From positions 184,727 to 248,726 of the forward strand of contig JAHZIX010000048.1 of assembly GCA_022601195.1 (NCBI GenBank): a stretch of DNA of 64,000 bases, read 5' to 3'. The notes under the pieces were generated by a model. It was given only the letters and a program-made list of their open reading frames with translations. It made no database searches and was not told the DNA's origin. Source of the DNA: Deltaproteobacteria bacterium (GTDB lineage: Bacteria; Acidobacteriota; Thermoanaerobaculia; Multivoradales; JAHZIX01). This document shows, one piece after another, positions 34,677 to 43,347 of this stretch. Position numbers and translations under genes: made by a program. Every line of letters begins with the position of its first letter. Within the stretch, counting starts at the first letter, position 1.

Positions 34677-36233
34677 TCAACGCCGGCCCGGCGGAAGCGG
34701 TCCGGTGTTCATTCCCACTGCATTTTCCAAAGAAGGCTGCCAGCTTCCAGTGACAGCTTCCGCCACCTGCATGGCGGAAATGATGACCGGGGTGATGCCT
34801 CCCCCGGGGCGAACCCAATGTCCTACCTGAAAGAGCCCCGGCACCGGTCCGACCACTCCCGGGCGAGCCTCACCGAGCTGCTCTGGGGACATCTCCCAGC
34901 CCAACATGGAGCCGGCCGTATTGCCGGTGAAACGGTGCGCGGTGGCAGCAGAAGCTGAGGTCTGAACGATGATCTTCCGGCGAATTCCCGGAATGACTCG
35001 CTCCAGCTGGTCTGTGACGAAAGCCTCGACTTGGGCTTTGTGACCCGGCCAGTCTTCGATTTCGTCGTAATTCATCTCCTGAACCTTTTGCAGAATCACG
35101 ATTTGGCCACCGCTTGGCGCCAGTTTTGGTTCAAAGAGAGTGGGCACGAAGATCTTGCAAATCAACCCATCTCGGCCCACCCGATCCGGATCCCAGTGAG
35201 CCCAGTAGTAGCCCTGAGCCCGCTCGAGCACTTCGGGATCGACATCCTTGAGGCCGATGTGGGAAAGAAAGCAGGGAAAGCTGGGACGCATCTTCTTCAT
35301 TTCCCGAAGCTCACCCTGGAATTCCGGCGGCAAGTGCCCAGGCCCCAAGAGTCGCTCCCAGGTAGTGGTGAGGTCGGCATTGGAGATCACCGCTCCTGCG
35401 CTCACCCGGCGCCGTCCCTTCAAGGGGCCACGGGTGGTCTCGATCTCCACCCCACAGGCCGAGCCGTTCGCCATCAGGATGCGCTCTACTGTCGAGCTCA
35501 TGAGGATCTCGCCACCATGGGATTCAAAACACCGGGCCAACTCGTCCGCGAAGGCCTGGGAGCCGCCCTCCGGGTAGTAGTTCCCCAGAAAATAGGACAG
35601 TCGGAGCATGGAATCGAACACGAAGGAAGTGCGATTCGGCGGCGAGCCCCAATGGGGACAATCAGCGGTGAGCAGGAGCTTGAGCTTCTCACTCTTGAAC
35701 CGCCGGTCCAGCGCTTGACGGACGGTCAGGTCCCGATATTCCCCCAATCGCTCCGTAGGGCGATTGCGGAAATAACACAAGAGCCCCAGGAGATAGGCCT
35801 CCCGAACTTCCTCGAAGAAGCGGTCCAGGGCTTCCTTCTCCTCCGGAAACTCCGCATCGAGGCGGGCTCGGTAGGGCTCGAAGTCCGCGGGCACATCGAA
35901 GCGAGAACCATCCGGAAAGTGGAATGCGTCCACGGGGTCCATTTTGACCCACCGGGTGGTCATGCCGAGATCGGCCAGCAGCTTTCCGGGCAGGGTCGAG
36001 GGATTACCCAACAAAGGGTAAAAGTGGGTCGATGCGTCGAAGGTAAAGCCTGCCCGACGAAAAGTGCTGCAGTAGCCACCCACCATGTAGTGCTGCTCCA
36101 CCAGGAGTACGGAAAGACCATCCCGAGCCAGGATGTTGGCCGCCACCAACCCACCTACCCCAGACCCCACCACGACAGCATCGTAGGAAGTACGGGGAGG
36201 GTGATCCCGCAGGCCTCGAAACAACCGTTTCAA
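34677..36233 (-). CDS. CrtI/RetSat-like FAD-dependent oxidoreductase
   Basis: 518 residues. The N-terminal Rossmann motif V-V-G-S-G-V-G-G-L (21-29) and L-L-V-E-Q-H-Y-x-V-G-G-Y are those of the phytoene desaturase/carotene isomerase/retinol saturase superfamily. A matching C-terminal FAD segment is G-L-F-Q-V-G-H-W-V-R-P-G-G-G. Family members desaturate, saturate or isomerise polyenes, usually at membranes. The C-terminus has no transmembrane helix. The ATG overlaps the HMG-CoA reductase stop by 4 nt, which ties it to isoprenoid supply. Whether the substrate is a carotenoid, a retinoid-like polyene or another prenyl lipid cannot be told. Confidence 0.87.
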   Translation of the reverse strand: MKRLFRGLRDHPPRTSYDAVVVGSGVGGLVAANILARDGLSVLLVEQHYMVGGYCSTFRRAGFTFDASTHFYPLLGNPSTLPGKLLADLGMTTRWVKMDPVDAFHFPDGSRFDVPADFEPYRARLDAEFPEEKEALDRFFEEVREAYLLGLLCYFRNRPTERLGEYRDLTVRQALDRRFKSEKLKLLLTADCPHWGSPPNRTSFVFDSMLRLSYFLGNYYPEGGSQAFADELARCFESHGGEILMSSTVERILMANGSACGVEIETTRGPLKGRRRVSAGAVISNADLTTTWERLLGPGHLPPEFQGELREMKKMRPSFPCFLSHIGLKDVDPEVLERAQGYYWAHWDPDRVGRDGLICKIFVPTLFEPKLAPSGGQIVILQKVQEMNYDEIEDWPGHKAQVEAFVTDQLERVIPGIRRKIIVQTSASAATAHRFTGNTAGSMLGWEMSPEQLGEARPGVVGPVPGLFQVGHWVRPGGGITPVIISAMQVAEAVTGSWQPSLENAVGMNTGPLPPGRR

Positions 36234-37513
36234 GATTCCTCCTCGGAACTTGGCCCGGGAGCAGCCCGGGGACGGTTGCGGCCGAGAGTCTCGTGGGCGG
36301 CCACGAATTCCTGCGACACGATGGCGGCACCGAATGACAATTCCCCAGCCAAGAGCGTCCCGGCGACGATTTCAGCCAACTTGGGGCCACCGCCGGTGCC
36401 GTAACAGCCGAGCATCTCGAGGCACTCTCTCGCCGTTCCCTGAGCCGTGCCCCCTCCCACGGTTGCTACCGTCATAGAAGGCAGCGTCACGCTGGCGTAG
36501 AGGTCTCCGTCACCGTCGACTTCGAAAGTGGTGATGCCGACCGCCGCGTTGGCCACGTTAGCAACGTCTTGACCACAGGCGATGAAGACCGCCGTGAGAC
36601 CGTTGGCGAGGTGTCCGTTGTATCCCAATGCCGAGGCTTCGATGTGGCCGATCACCGTATCCTGCCAGAGTTGCACCAAGGCCTCCGGAGCCACCCGGAA
36701 GAAGGTCTTGGCGAGACGCCGCGGAATGCGAACTCCGGCGGTGACCCTCTTTCCCTTGCCGCCGGCAAATAAAGAGCCGCTCGCTCTTTTCTCAGAGTCA
36801 TAGCCGCTGAAAATGGTGTACCGCTGAGCCTTGGAGGTTGCCTTTAGACGTTGACAGACCGCTTCTGCCGCTTTGACCGACATATTCATGCCTTGAGCAT
36901 CGGCGGTAAAAAATCGTAGATCGAGGATCACCCGGCGACCGATCTGCCGTACCTCTGCTCCCAGCAGGCGGCCGTGATGGGTCGTTGATGCGGCCACTTC
37001 CCTGAGCTCTGGAAGCCGGCTCAGAGTCGTTTCCGAGAACTCCGCCGCCGCAGCCACATCTTCGAAGAGAAGCATCGGACAGACCCGATTTTGGTCGCTC
37101 AACAGGCGCGTCGTGACCCCTCCGGAGCGAGTGATCACGACCATGCCTCGCTCATAGGAGCGCACCAGAGCCCCCTCCGTCGTCGCCAAGGGTACAAAGA
37201 AATCCCCTTCCGCGTGCTCACCGACCACCCGCAGCGGGCCCGCCACGCCGAGCGGTACTTGGGCAACTCCGATGGGATTTTCGACGTTCCCCCGCATTTC
37301 CTCGCTCGACACCGAGAAGGACCCGACGTGAGGAAGCCCGCAACTGGTTTGTTGCTCGATCCAGGCTCGGCGCACCGCTACCTGTTTTCGGTCGTAGCCC
37401 TGCTTTTTGAGACGCGGTACGAGGGCCAGGGACCTCCGCCTTCCAAGCCCCTCTTCCTCGGGCAATGAAGGTGCTTCATCCGGCAGTGAAAACGGCAACT
37501 GCTTGTCCGTCAT
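36230..37513 (-). CDS. Hydroxymethylglutaryl-CoA reductase (class I type)
   Basis: 427 residues. HMG-CoA reductase motifs: E-N-P-I-G-V-A-Q-V-P (about 76), T-T-E-G-A-L with the catalytic glutamate, D-A-Q-G-M-N-M (about 208), G-Y-N-G-H-L-A-N-G, G-Q-D-V-A-N-V with the catalytic aspartate, G-G-G-T nucleotide-binding loop, and A-A-H-E-T-L with the catalytic histidine. It converts HMG-CoA to mevalonate in the cytosol with NAD(P)H. The length fits the soluble catalytic domain without a membrane anchor. GGGGA lies just before the ATG. No other mevalonate-pathway gene is in the window. A weak terminator-like hairpin stands between it and the upstream acyl carrier protein gene. Confidence 0.93.
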   Translation of the reverse strand: MTDKQLPFSLPDEAPSLPEEEGLGRRRSLALVPRLKKQGYDRKQVAVRRAWIEQQTSCGLPHVGSFSVSSEEMRGNVENPIGVAQVPLGVAGPLRVVGEHAEGDFFVPLATTEGALVRSYERGMVVITRSGGVTTRLLSDQNRVCPMLLFEDVAAAAEFSETTLSRLPELREVAASTTHHGRLLGAEVRQIGRRVILDLRFFTADAQGMNMSVKAAEAVCQRLKATSKAQRYTIFSGYDSEKRASGSLFAGGKGKRVTAGVRIPRRLAKTFFRVAPEALVQLWQDTVIGHIEASALGYNGHLANGLTAVFIACGQDVANVANAAVGITTFEVDGDGDLYASVTLPSMTVATVGGGTAQGTARECLEMLGCYGTGGGPKLAEIVAGTLLAGELSFGAAIVSQEFVAAHETLGRNRPRAAPGPSSEEES

Positions 37514-37567
37514 AAAGTCCCCTGCCCAGGGTCACTCCAAGGCCCGACGAGCGCCAGGTCGGAGAAC

Positions 37568-37585
37568 AAAAATCTCGCCACGAGA
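37568..37585 (-). terminator. Terminator-like hairpin between ACP and HMG-CoA reductase genes
   Basis: Read on the minus strand, five nt after the ACP stop codon: stem TCTCG/CGAGA with a three-base loop, followed by five T. The stem is short, so termination would be partial; it may act as an attenuator that leaves ACP expressed above the rest of the operon. Confidence 0.4.
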
Positions 37586-37589
37586 GCCA

Positions 37590-37868
37590 TCAAGCCACTT
37601 CTGACTGGGCACTACGGGCAGCGAGCTGGCTGGTAACCAATTCCAGAGCATCCTGAACGCTATCGATTCCCTGGAGCTGTTCTTCTGGTAGGCCAAGCTT
37701 GAAGGCGTAGTCGACATCGACAGCTATCTCTAGGAGAGACAGAGAGTCGAGATCCAAATCCTCCCTCAAAGAGCTACGGTCCCCGATCTCAGCGATGGGA
37801 ATGCTCGAGACCTGCTGAATGATCTCTTTGATTTTGGTCTTGATCTGCGCGCCCTGTACCTCATCCAT
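37590..37868 (-). CDS. Acyl carrier protein
   Basis: 92 residues. The phosphopantetheine site is D-S-L-S with Ser42 inside D-L-D-L-D-S-L-S-L-L-E-I, followed by the usual acidic helix II. Helix I is K-T-K-I-K-E-I-I-Q-Q-V. An AGGAGAG Shine-Dalgarno precedes the ATG. It is the promoter-proximal gene of the long minus-strand cluster and probably delivers acyl groups to a cluster enzyme such as the PlsC-type domain. No fatty-acid or polyketide synthase genes are adjacent, so it is unlikely to be the housekeeping acpP. Confidence 0.92.
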   Translation of the reverse strand: MDEVQGAQIKTKIKEIIQQVSSIPIAEIGDRSSLREDLDLDSLSLLEIAVDVDYAFKLGLPEEQLQGIDSVQDALELVTSQLAARSAQSEVA

Positions 37869-38657
37869 GACGAACCTCTCCTTGGAAACGGATGCTGTAA
37901 TGAAGTGTCACTTCTTCACAGTCTGTTTCGCAGCAAAAAAGTTTCCCAACCCATCCCAATTCCTGAAACAACCTTAGTCTCTATAGTGGCCTAACCTCTA
38001 TAGAGTGGCCCAAAATCTATTGAGGAAAACTCCCCTGCCAGAAACAATTAAATATAGACAAAAGCTCCAAATATCTTCAATAGACCAAAGGAACTAGCTG
38101 GACCTTCTGCCGAAGATCTTGGTCACCCACTTCAGATATTGAAGTGGCAGATCGCCCACTCATCCTAGCTCGACTTCGCCTATCCCAAGCCTCGAACACT
38201 GGCCCCCCTGATCTTTCGCCCGCTCCTATGTCCTAGGGTCCTAGATTCCTAGAGATCTTAAGCCCTCTCCGGAGGGGGAATCACGTTCAAGATCGTCCTC
38301 AACCTCGTTGACCTCGGCATCAGCTCTCCGAATCCGAGCCCGCGGAGGACAACGCATAGGCGACCATGCCGAAAAGGGCTGTTCCCATAAATGGCAAAGC
38401 CTTCAACACATCTGTCCCACGGAAATCGTTCTCGAGAAACCAGTCTAAACAGACCTACCCGTCGAAAAACAACGTACGACGTCACCTCTTACTCGATCGT
38501 TGGGCCAATATATCAAAACTTTCGCAATACTGCAAAATAATCATCTCTGGATATCTTTCCCGAAGAGGTCTACCCACAGCCTCGACCGGCGGATCGCCCC
38601 GCAGAAGCAGAGACAAGGACGATTTCGAAAGAAGGCTCGTCTCCACGACTCCCTGCG
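37869..38657. other. Intergenic region between divergent operons
   Basis: About 800 bp without a convincing gene. It is noticeably more AT-rich between 37910 and 38110 than its surroundings. It should hold the promoter(s) of the large minus-strand cluster. Besides the repeat at 37979-38010 I see a run of CCTAG motifs near 38232-38252 and a 5-bp hairpin at 38263-38276. Short open frames here have no Shine-Dalgarno and no recognisable composition. Confidence 0.6.
37979..38010. repeat. Direct repeat of a palindromic CTCTATAG motif, candidate operator
   Basis: CTCTATAGTGGCC (37979-37991) and CTCTATAGAGTGGCC (37996-38010), 17 bp apart start to start. The second copy contains the perfect palindrome CTCTATAGAG. 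The pair lies 110-140 bp upstream of the ACP start, a fitting place for a regulator site or extended promoter of the cluster. Confidence 0.5.
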
Positions 38658-38687
38658 TTGACACTGCGGCTCCCAGGTCCCTAAGAT
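38658..38687 (+). promoter_or_regulatory. Sigma-70-type promoter giving a leaderless mRNA
   Basis: TTGACA at 38658-38663 (perfect -35), an 18-bp spacer and TAAGAT at 38682-38687 (four of six -10 bases). The expected start of transcription, about 7 nt later, falls on or next to the GTG start codon at 38695, so no untranslated leader would be present. Confidence 0.6.
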
Positions 38688-38694
38688 AAGCTGT

Positions 38695-39774
38695 GTGGGA
38701 ACTTATCACCGGCGCCCGTTGAGGGCTTTTTTGCTCATTCTGGGACTTCTCTTCGCCTCCGCTCTTCCGGCGGTAGCGCAAAGTGGACCTCTTCAAGCTT
38801 CTTGGCTCGGCCAGAGCTACATCCTGCAAAGCGCTGGGGAAGAGATCACCCTCGAAATCTCCGATGACAGCAGCGTCCAGCTACCGACCCCCAAAGGGGT
38901 TCGTTACTCCTCTCTAAAAGCACTGCAGGATGGTTGGATCGCCGTTGGAGACTTCGATGCTGACGACGGCGCCCACCGCCTTTTCCTAGTCCGGGGGGAA
39001 GGCACCAGCTTCGAGCTTCACTACCCTCCCCGCAATCAGAGAAAGCGGTCTCGACAGGACGCAGTTCTGTTGACGGAAAACGGTGAATTGGTGGGCCTCG
39101 CCTGGCTGGAGGGAGACACCCGCCGGTCATTGGATGTCCGCTTCTCGGAGTGGAACGGCAACCGCTGGCGTAGCCCCAAGCGGGTCGCCCCGCGAGCCCG
39201 GGGGAGTCAGATGGCCCTCTCCGGCGCCGTCCTTGAGGATGGCTCCTGGCTATTGCTCTGGAGCGCCTTTGACGGCAACGACGACGAGATCGTCTGGACA
39301 GTGCGAAAGAATCGTCACTGGCAGGCACCGCGCCAGCTGGGAAGCGCCAACGGGGTTCCGGATATCACTCCGGCGGTGGCGGCTTGCGGCGATGGCGCCA
39401 TCGCCGCCTGGAGTCGCTACGACGGTCAGGACTATCGCCTTCTGTTGACCGTTTTTGACGGTGAGGCCTGGCACCAAGAAACCCTATTACCCGGAGCCGG
39501 TTCCCTACACCCGGTCTTCCATCCCCCGGAGGACTTCTCCGGAACGCCAAATGCCGGCCCCAACCTACTGTTTCGCGAAGCGAGCGTGCAGGGCTGGACG
39601 GCTCTCGGGCTGGATGAGAACGGCACAGTGGTGAGTCGCACCAGTGCAGAAGGCACCCCTAAAGACCGTCCGGTGTTGTCTTCCCAAGAAGGCGAGCTTC
39701 ACTTTCGCTGGCCGCAGAGAGAGCAGGAGCACAACCTCTCTGGGCAAGGCATGGCTGGGCAAGCTGAGCCATGA
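38695..39774 (+). CDS. Secreted protein, possible beta-propeller, leaderless GTG start
   Basis: 359 residues. A signal peptide is clear: basic start, hydrophobic A-F-L-L-I-L-G-L-L-F-A, and A-V-A-Q cleavage around residue 29. The mature protein has repeated segments with S/T-x-D or E-x-G turns and W residues (G-W-I-A-V-G-D, G-S-W-L-L-L-W-S, G-A-I-A-A-W-S), in the style of BNR/sialidase-like propeller blades. No catalytic motif is seen. The GTG has no Shine-Dalgarno and coincides with the expected transcription start. The stop overlaps the start of the next gene by 4 nt, so it is coexpressed with the SGNH esterase. Confidence 0.68.
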   Translation: MGTYHRRPLRAFLLILGLLFASALPAVAQSGPLQASWLGQSYILQSAGEEITLEISDDSSVQLPTPKGVRYSSLKALQDGWIAVGDFDADDGAHRLFLVRGEGTSFELHYPPRNQRKRSRQDAVLLTENGELVGLAWLEGDTRRSLDVRFSEWNGNRWRSPKRVAPRARGSQMALSGAVLEDGSWLLLWSAFDGNDDEIVWTVRKNRHWQAPRQLGSANGVPDITPAVAACGDGAIAAWSRYDGQDYRLLLTVFDGEAWHQETLLPGAGSLHPVFHPPEDFSGTPNAGPNLLFREASVQGWTALGLDENGTVVSRTSAEGTPKDRPVLSSQEGELHFRWPQREQEHNLSGQGMAGQAEP

Positions 39775-40952
39775 GGCAGCAACGAGTCCCGCTACGGGCA
39801 GCGGTAGTCTTCGTGCTACTGATCTCCCCCTTGGCGATGAGGAGTCCCATCGAAGCGCAGACGGTTTACGTCGCCTTTGGAGACAGCATCACCGCAGGCA
39901 TTGGGGACGACCCCAATCGCCCTCCCCGAGATACCGGGTACCCGCCGCGACTGGAAGCCCTACTTCAAAGCAACGGGCTGAATGCTTCGGTGATCAACGA
40001 GGGCGCTCCCAGTGAAGACACCGCCGAAGGCTTGACCCGCATCAACGGCGTTCTGCGACGCGGCGGGAATGTACTGCTGCTCATGGAGGGCACCAACGAT
40101 CTCGGCCCGGGAATCTCGGCAGAAACCACCCGATTCAACTTGGAGGAAATGGCCCGACGGGCAGAAGCTCGTTCTTTCAGTGTGATTCACACTACGGTCA
40201 TCCCCCGCCTTCCCAACGCCAACCGAGATCCCGAAAACCTGGACACTCAGGTGATCAACGAGCTGATTCGCGACCTCGCCGGCGTCGAAGACCGCGACTT
40301 GGCAGATCCCTTCGAGATCTTTGGATCCACCGACGATCTCTACGACGATTACTACGATGACGACCCCAACGACCGAGTCGGTCATCCCAACGCGCGAGGC
40401 TACGACCTCATGGCGGAGCTTTTTGCCGATGTCATCCTAGGGGAAGACAACGTGCCGCCCGTGACCGGCTTGCTCACTCCCCTCAACGGACAGACCGGTG
40501 TGGCTAGAAACGTAACCGTCGAGGTCGACATCTGGGACCTGGGCTCCGGGATCGATCAATCCAATACCGAGCTTCTTATCGATGGCTCCGTGGTCGAAGC
40601 TTCTACCGACCCGGGGGCCAGCGGGAAGAAATTGACTTTCACCTACTCGCCCTCTACCGCCTTCACCGGCCGAGTCGACGTAGGCCTGCGCTCTCAAGAC
40701 AACGCCATTCCTCCCAATAGTGTCGACCGCACCATCTCCAGCTTTACCGTTTCCGGCGCTCTCTTTCTGGAAGGAGACTTGGATCGAGACGGCCGCGTGG
40801 ATGGTGTCGACCTGATTAGCTTCGCCCGTGCCTTCGGTTCCCGGCGGGGTCAGGCTCGCTACGTTCGGGACTCCGACTTCAACGACGACCGCATCATCGA
40901 TGGCGAGGACCTAGCAGTATTGGCCGCCAATTTCGGCGACTCGACCTTCTAG
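39771..40952 (+). CDS. Secreted SGNH/GDSL esterase with dockerin-like C-terminus
   Basis: 393 residues. Signal peptide to about residue 30. SGNH blocks are intact: F-G-D-S-I-T with nucleophile Ser39, G-T-N-D, and H-P-N-A-R-G-Y near 205 with the catalytic His. An Ig-like domain (about 225-325) and a dockerin-I-like pair of calcium loops follow: D-L-D-R-D-G-R-V-D-G-V-D-L and D-F-N-D-D-R-I-I-D-G-E-D-L. The dockerin could dock to a cohesin; none is encoded in the window. Likely an extracellular carbohydrate or lipid esterase. It contrasts with the SGNH pseudoenzyme at 7525-11010. Confidence 0.88.
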   Translation: MRQQRVPLRAAVVFVLLISPLAMRSPIEAQTVYVAFGDSITAGIGDDPNRPPRDTGYPPRLEALLQSNGLNASVINEGAPSEDTAEGLTRINGVLRRGGNVLLLMEGTNDLGPGISAETTRFNLEEMARRAEARSFSVIHTTVIPRLPNANRDPENLDTQVINELIRDLAGVEDRDLADPFEIFGSTDDLYDDYYDDDPNDRVGHPNARGYDLMAELFADVILGEDNVPPVTGLLTPLNGQTGVARNVTVEVDIWDLGSGIDQSNTELLIDGSVVEASTDPGASGKKLTFTYSPSTAFTGRVDVGLRSQDNAIPPNSVDRTISSFTVSGALFLEGDLDRDGRVDGVDLISFARAFGSRRGQARYVRDSDFNDDRIIDGEDLAVLAANFGDSTF

Positions 40953-40980
40953 GTCGTCCCGGGTACCTGCGAGTCTCAAC

Positions 40981-43347
40981 GTGCCGCGCACCGTTGTCCT
41001 TGGCCTCTGCTGCCTCTCCCTTTTTCTTCTGTTCTTCCCATTGACCCTGGTCAAGCCGGGTCTGCCAGCGACTCTCAAGGCAGACGAGAGCGCCTACTAC
41101 CTCATGGCCTTGAGTCTCGCCCACGACGGAGACCTGCGTCTGGAAACGGAAGACCAGGAACGACTGTTTGCGGAATTTCCCTTCCGCTGGTCCAGCAACC
41201 TCATCGTCATGACCGACGATGGCTGGAAAACGGCCTTCTACGGCAAGCCGTTTATCTACTCACTGTTTGCTTCCCCCTTCGCCTACCTTTTCGGAGCCAA
41301 CGGGATGGTCTTCTTCAACATGGCCCTTCTAGTGGCCATGATGTGGCTCGGCACCCTTCATCTGAAACGCTATAACGACCCGGCTCTGGCAGCGCTGTTT
41401 GCCTGTGGCTTCTTCCTACTCAGCTCGGCGTTTGCCTACGTATTCTGGCTGCAGACGGAAGTCTTCAATATGGCAGCCATCGCTTTCTGCCTCTACTTGG
41501 GCCTGCACCGGAGCCCGACCAGCAAGGCGGGAGATCCCTCCCAGGCCGATGCCCGGACGGATACCAAGAAAGATCCATTTCCGAAGCTCGCCCCCAGAAA
41601 GACAAGGTGGCGACGGCTTGCCCTCCTAGGAATGGTGGTCTCCGGAGCCTCTTTGGCCCTAGCGGTCTATAACAAGCCCGTCTTCCTCGCCTTCTGCCTA
41701 CCGATACTCGTCTCCCAGGTGCGCCGACGACGCTGGTCTTCGGCCGCTGCCTGGGTACTCGGCCTAGCCTTGGGCCTGGGAGGCACCGCCGGCCTCTCCG
41801 TCGCCCTCACCGGGCACCCAAGTCCCTACTTGGGGGTCGCCCGCCAGGGAGTCACCGTCTGCGAGCCCGACACCCTGCCGGTGAAACCCATCGTCCGGGA
41901 GGACCCGAAGGCCGGCGCCATCAAAGGCACTGGATCCCCTACCGGCAACGCTTGGTGGTGGCTATTTCGCATTCCCGATCTGGCTCCGGCCGAACTGGCA
42001 GAGAACTTCAGCTACTTCCTCTGGGGACGCCATACGGGCTTGCTCCTCTACCTGCCTTTCGCAGCGCTAGCGGTCCTCCTCTTTCTGTTCCATGGCCGGC
42101 GGTCCTTGGAGGGCTGGTCTCTCTTGGCTGCCCTGGTGATCGTGGGGGCGTTCTTTGTCATCTTCATCCCCTTCAACTGGCACGGTGGCGGCGGCTTCAT
42201 TGGCAATCGGTATTTCGTCAATGTCTACCCGGCATTCCTGTTTCTGATCACCTCTTTGAAACCTCGGTGGTTTCTACCGGTGGGATTCTCCCTGGCGGGT
42301 ATCTTTCTGGCGCCGATTCTGTTTACTCCTCTGGTGACACCAGGGCCCGAACCCACGCTCCAAGCACATGTTCGCAATGCTCCTTTCCGCTTCTTTCCCT
42401 TGGAGCTGTCTCTGCGCAACGTACCTGGCTACCACCGCCGACCAATCGTTGATGGACGGGTGATTGGGAGAAAGGATCAGGTTCTTCCCCACGGAGAGCG
42501 ACTGTGGCTGCGGGGAGCTGATCGGGTCGAACTGTGGATGGTCACTTCGAATCCCATCGACCAAGCGGTTTTCCAACTGCGCAACTTGGCCCCGGAAAAT
42601 CGATTCGAAGTAGAAATGGAAGAGGCCCGGGAAGTACTCGAGTTTCAGACTGGAGAAGAGGTCCGACGCATCACCCTGGTTCCTGGCCGCCCCGGGCGGG
42701 TCCGCTACAAGCAGGGCGTCCCCTTCTACATTTACCGCCTTACCGTCGCTTCCCAATGGGGGCGGGTGCGTACCTGGACTCGCCATTACCCACCGAACCG
42801 GTGTCCCCAATTCGCCCACAACGAGACCCACAACGAGTCCTTCTACACCGGCGCCATTCTCAACTACCTCGGGGATGGTGCCCTTCTGGAAGCCGAGCTT
42901 TACGACCTCCGCTGGGGAGACATCTCCCCCCCGGGGCAAGTCAGGGCTGGCGATCGTTTCTTCCTTCCCGTGAACCTTGCCAACGCCTCTGGGGAAGATT
43001 GGCCAAACCGAGGACCCGCTCGGGTCAAACTCTCCTACCATTGGCTGGATGAGGCTGGCGAGACCCTGCACTTCGACGGCCTGCGGACGGAGCTGGAGGA
43101 AGTTGTTGCCGCCGGGGCTGAGGCCTCCTTGGAGATGGAAATCGAAGCCCCGGAAGAGCCTGGACGCTACCTTCTGGAGCTAGAACCGGTCTTCGAGCAC
43201 GTCGCCTGGTTTTCCCAAAAGGGCGCCCCCACTCAACGGCTGACCGTGGAGGTAGCTCCCCCGAGGGCCCCCACCAGCGGTCCAGTAGATTCTCCCCAGG
43301 TCGGGGAAGAGGAATCGAGCCAAGGCGAGCCGGGGAAGACTCCATGA
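40981..43347 (+). CDS. GT-C-type membrane protein with C-terminal Ig-like domain
   Basis: 788 residues from a GTG at 40981 (poor Shine-Dalgarno; no better start nearby). Signal-anchor helix, then A-D-E-S-A-Y-Y-L-M-A near 35 (acidic loop-1 motif of GT-C enzymes), Y-G-K-P, about ten membrane helices to residue 465, F-N-W-H-G-G-G-G-F-I-G-N-R-Y-F near 398, then soluble beta-rich domains. The final 120 residues (G-D-R-F-F-L-P-V-N-L-A-N) are Ig-like, as in Wzt C-terminal domains. A clear paralogue lacking that tail is at 57527-59311. Probable polyprenyl-linked sugar transferase or glycan-modifying membrane protein. Confidence 0.78.
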   Translation: MPRTVVLGLCCLSLFLLFFPLTLVKPGLPATLKADESAYYLMALSLAHDGDLRLETEDQERLFAEFPFRWSSNLIVMTDDGWKTAFYGKPFIYSLFASPFAYLFGANGMVFFNMALLVAMMWLGTLHLKRYNDPALAALFACGFFLLSSAFAYVFWLQTEVFNMAAIAFCLYLGLHRSPTSKAGDPSQADARTDTKKDPFPKLAPRKTRWRRLALLGMVVSGASLALAVYNKPVFLAFCLPILVSQVRRRRWSSAAAWVLGLALGLGGTAGLSVALTGHPSPYLGVARQGVTVCEPDTLPVKPIVREDPKAGAIKGTGSPTGNAWWWLFRIPDLAPAELAENFSYFLWGRHTGLLLYLPFAALAVLLFLFHGRRSLEGWSLLAALVIVGAFFVIFIPFNWHGGGGFIGNRYFVNVYPAFLFLITSLKPRWFLPVGFSLAGIFLAPILFTPLVTPGPEPTLQAHVRNAPFRFFPLELSLRNVPGYHRRPIVDGRVIGRKDQVLPHGERLWLRGADRVELWMVTSNPIDQAVFQLRNLAPENRFEVEMEEAREVLEFQTGEEVRRITLVPGRPGRVRYKQGVPFYIYRLTVASQWGRVRTWTRHYPPNRCPQFAHNETHNESFYTGAILNYLGDGALLEAELYDLRWGDISPPGQVRAGDRFFLPVNLANASGEDWPNRGPARVKLSYHWLDEAGETLHFDGLRTELEEVVAAGAEASLEMEIEAPEEPGRYLLELEPVFEHVAWFSQKGAPTQRLTVEVAPPRAPTSGPVDSPQVGEEESSQGEPGKTP

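Noticed and set aside
38366..38689. Open frame of 107 codons upstream of 38695
   Set aside because: No Shine-Dalgarno, no domain, atypical composition; it covers the promoter of the next gene.
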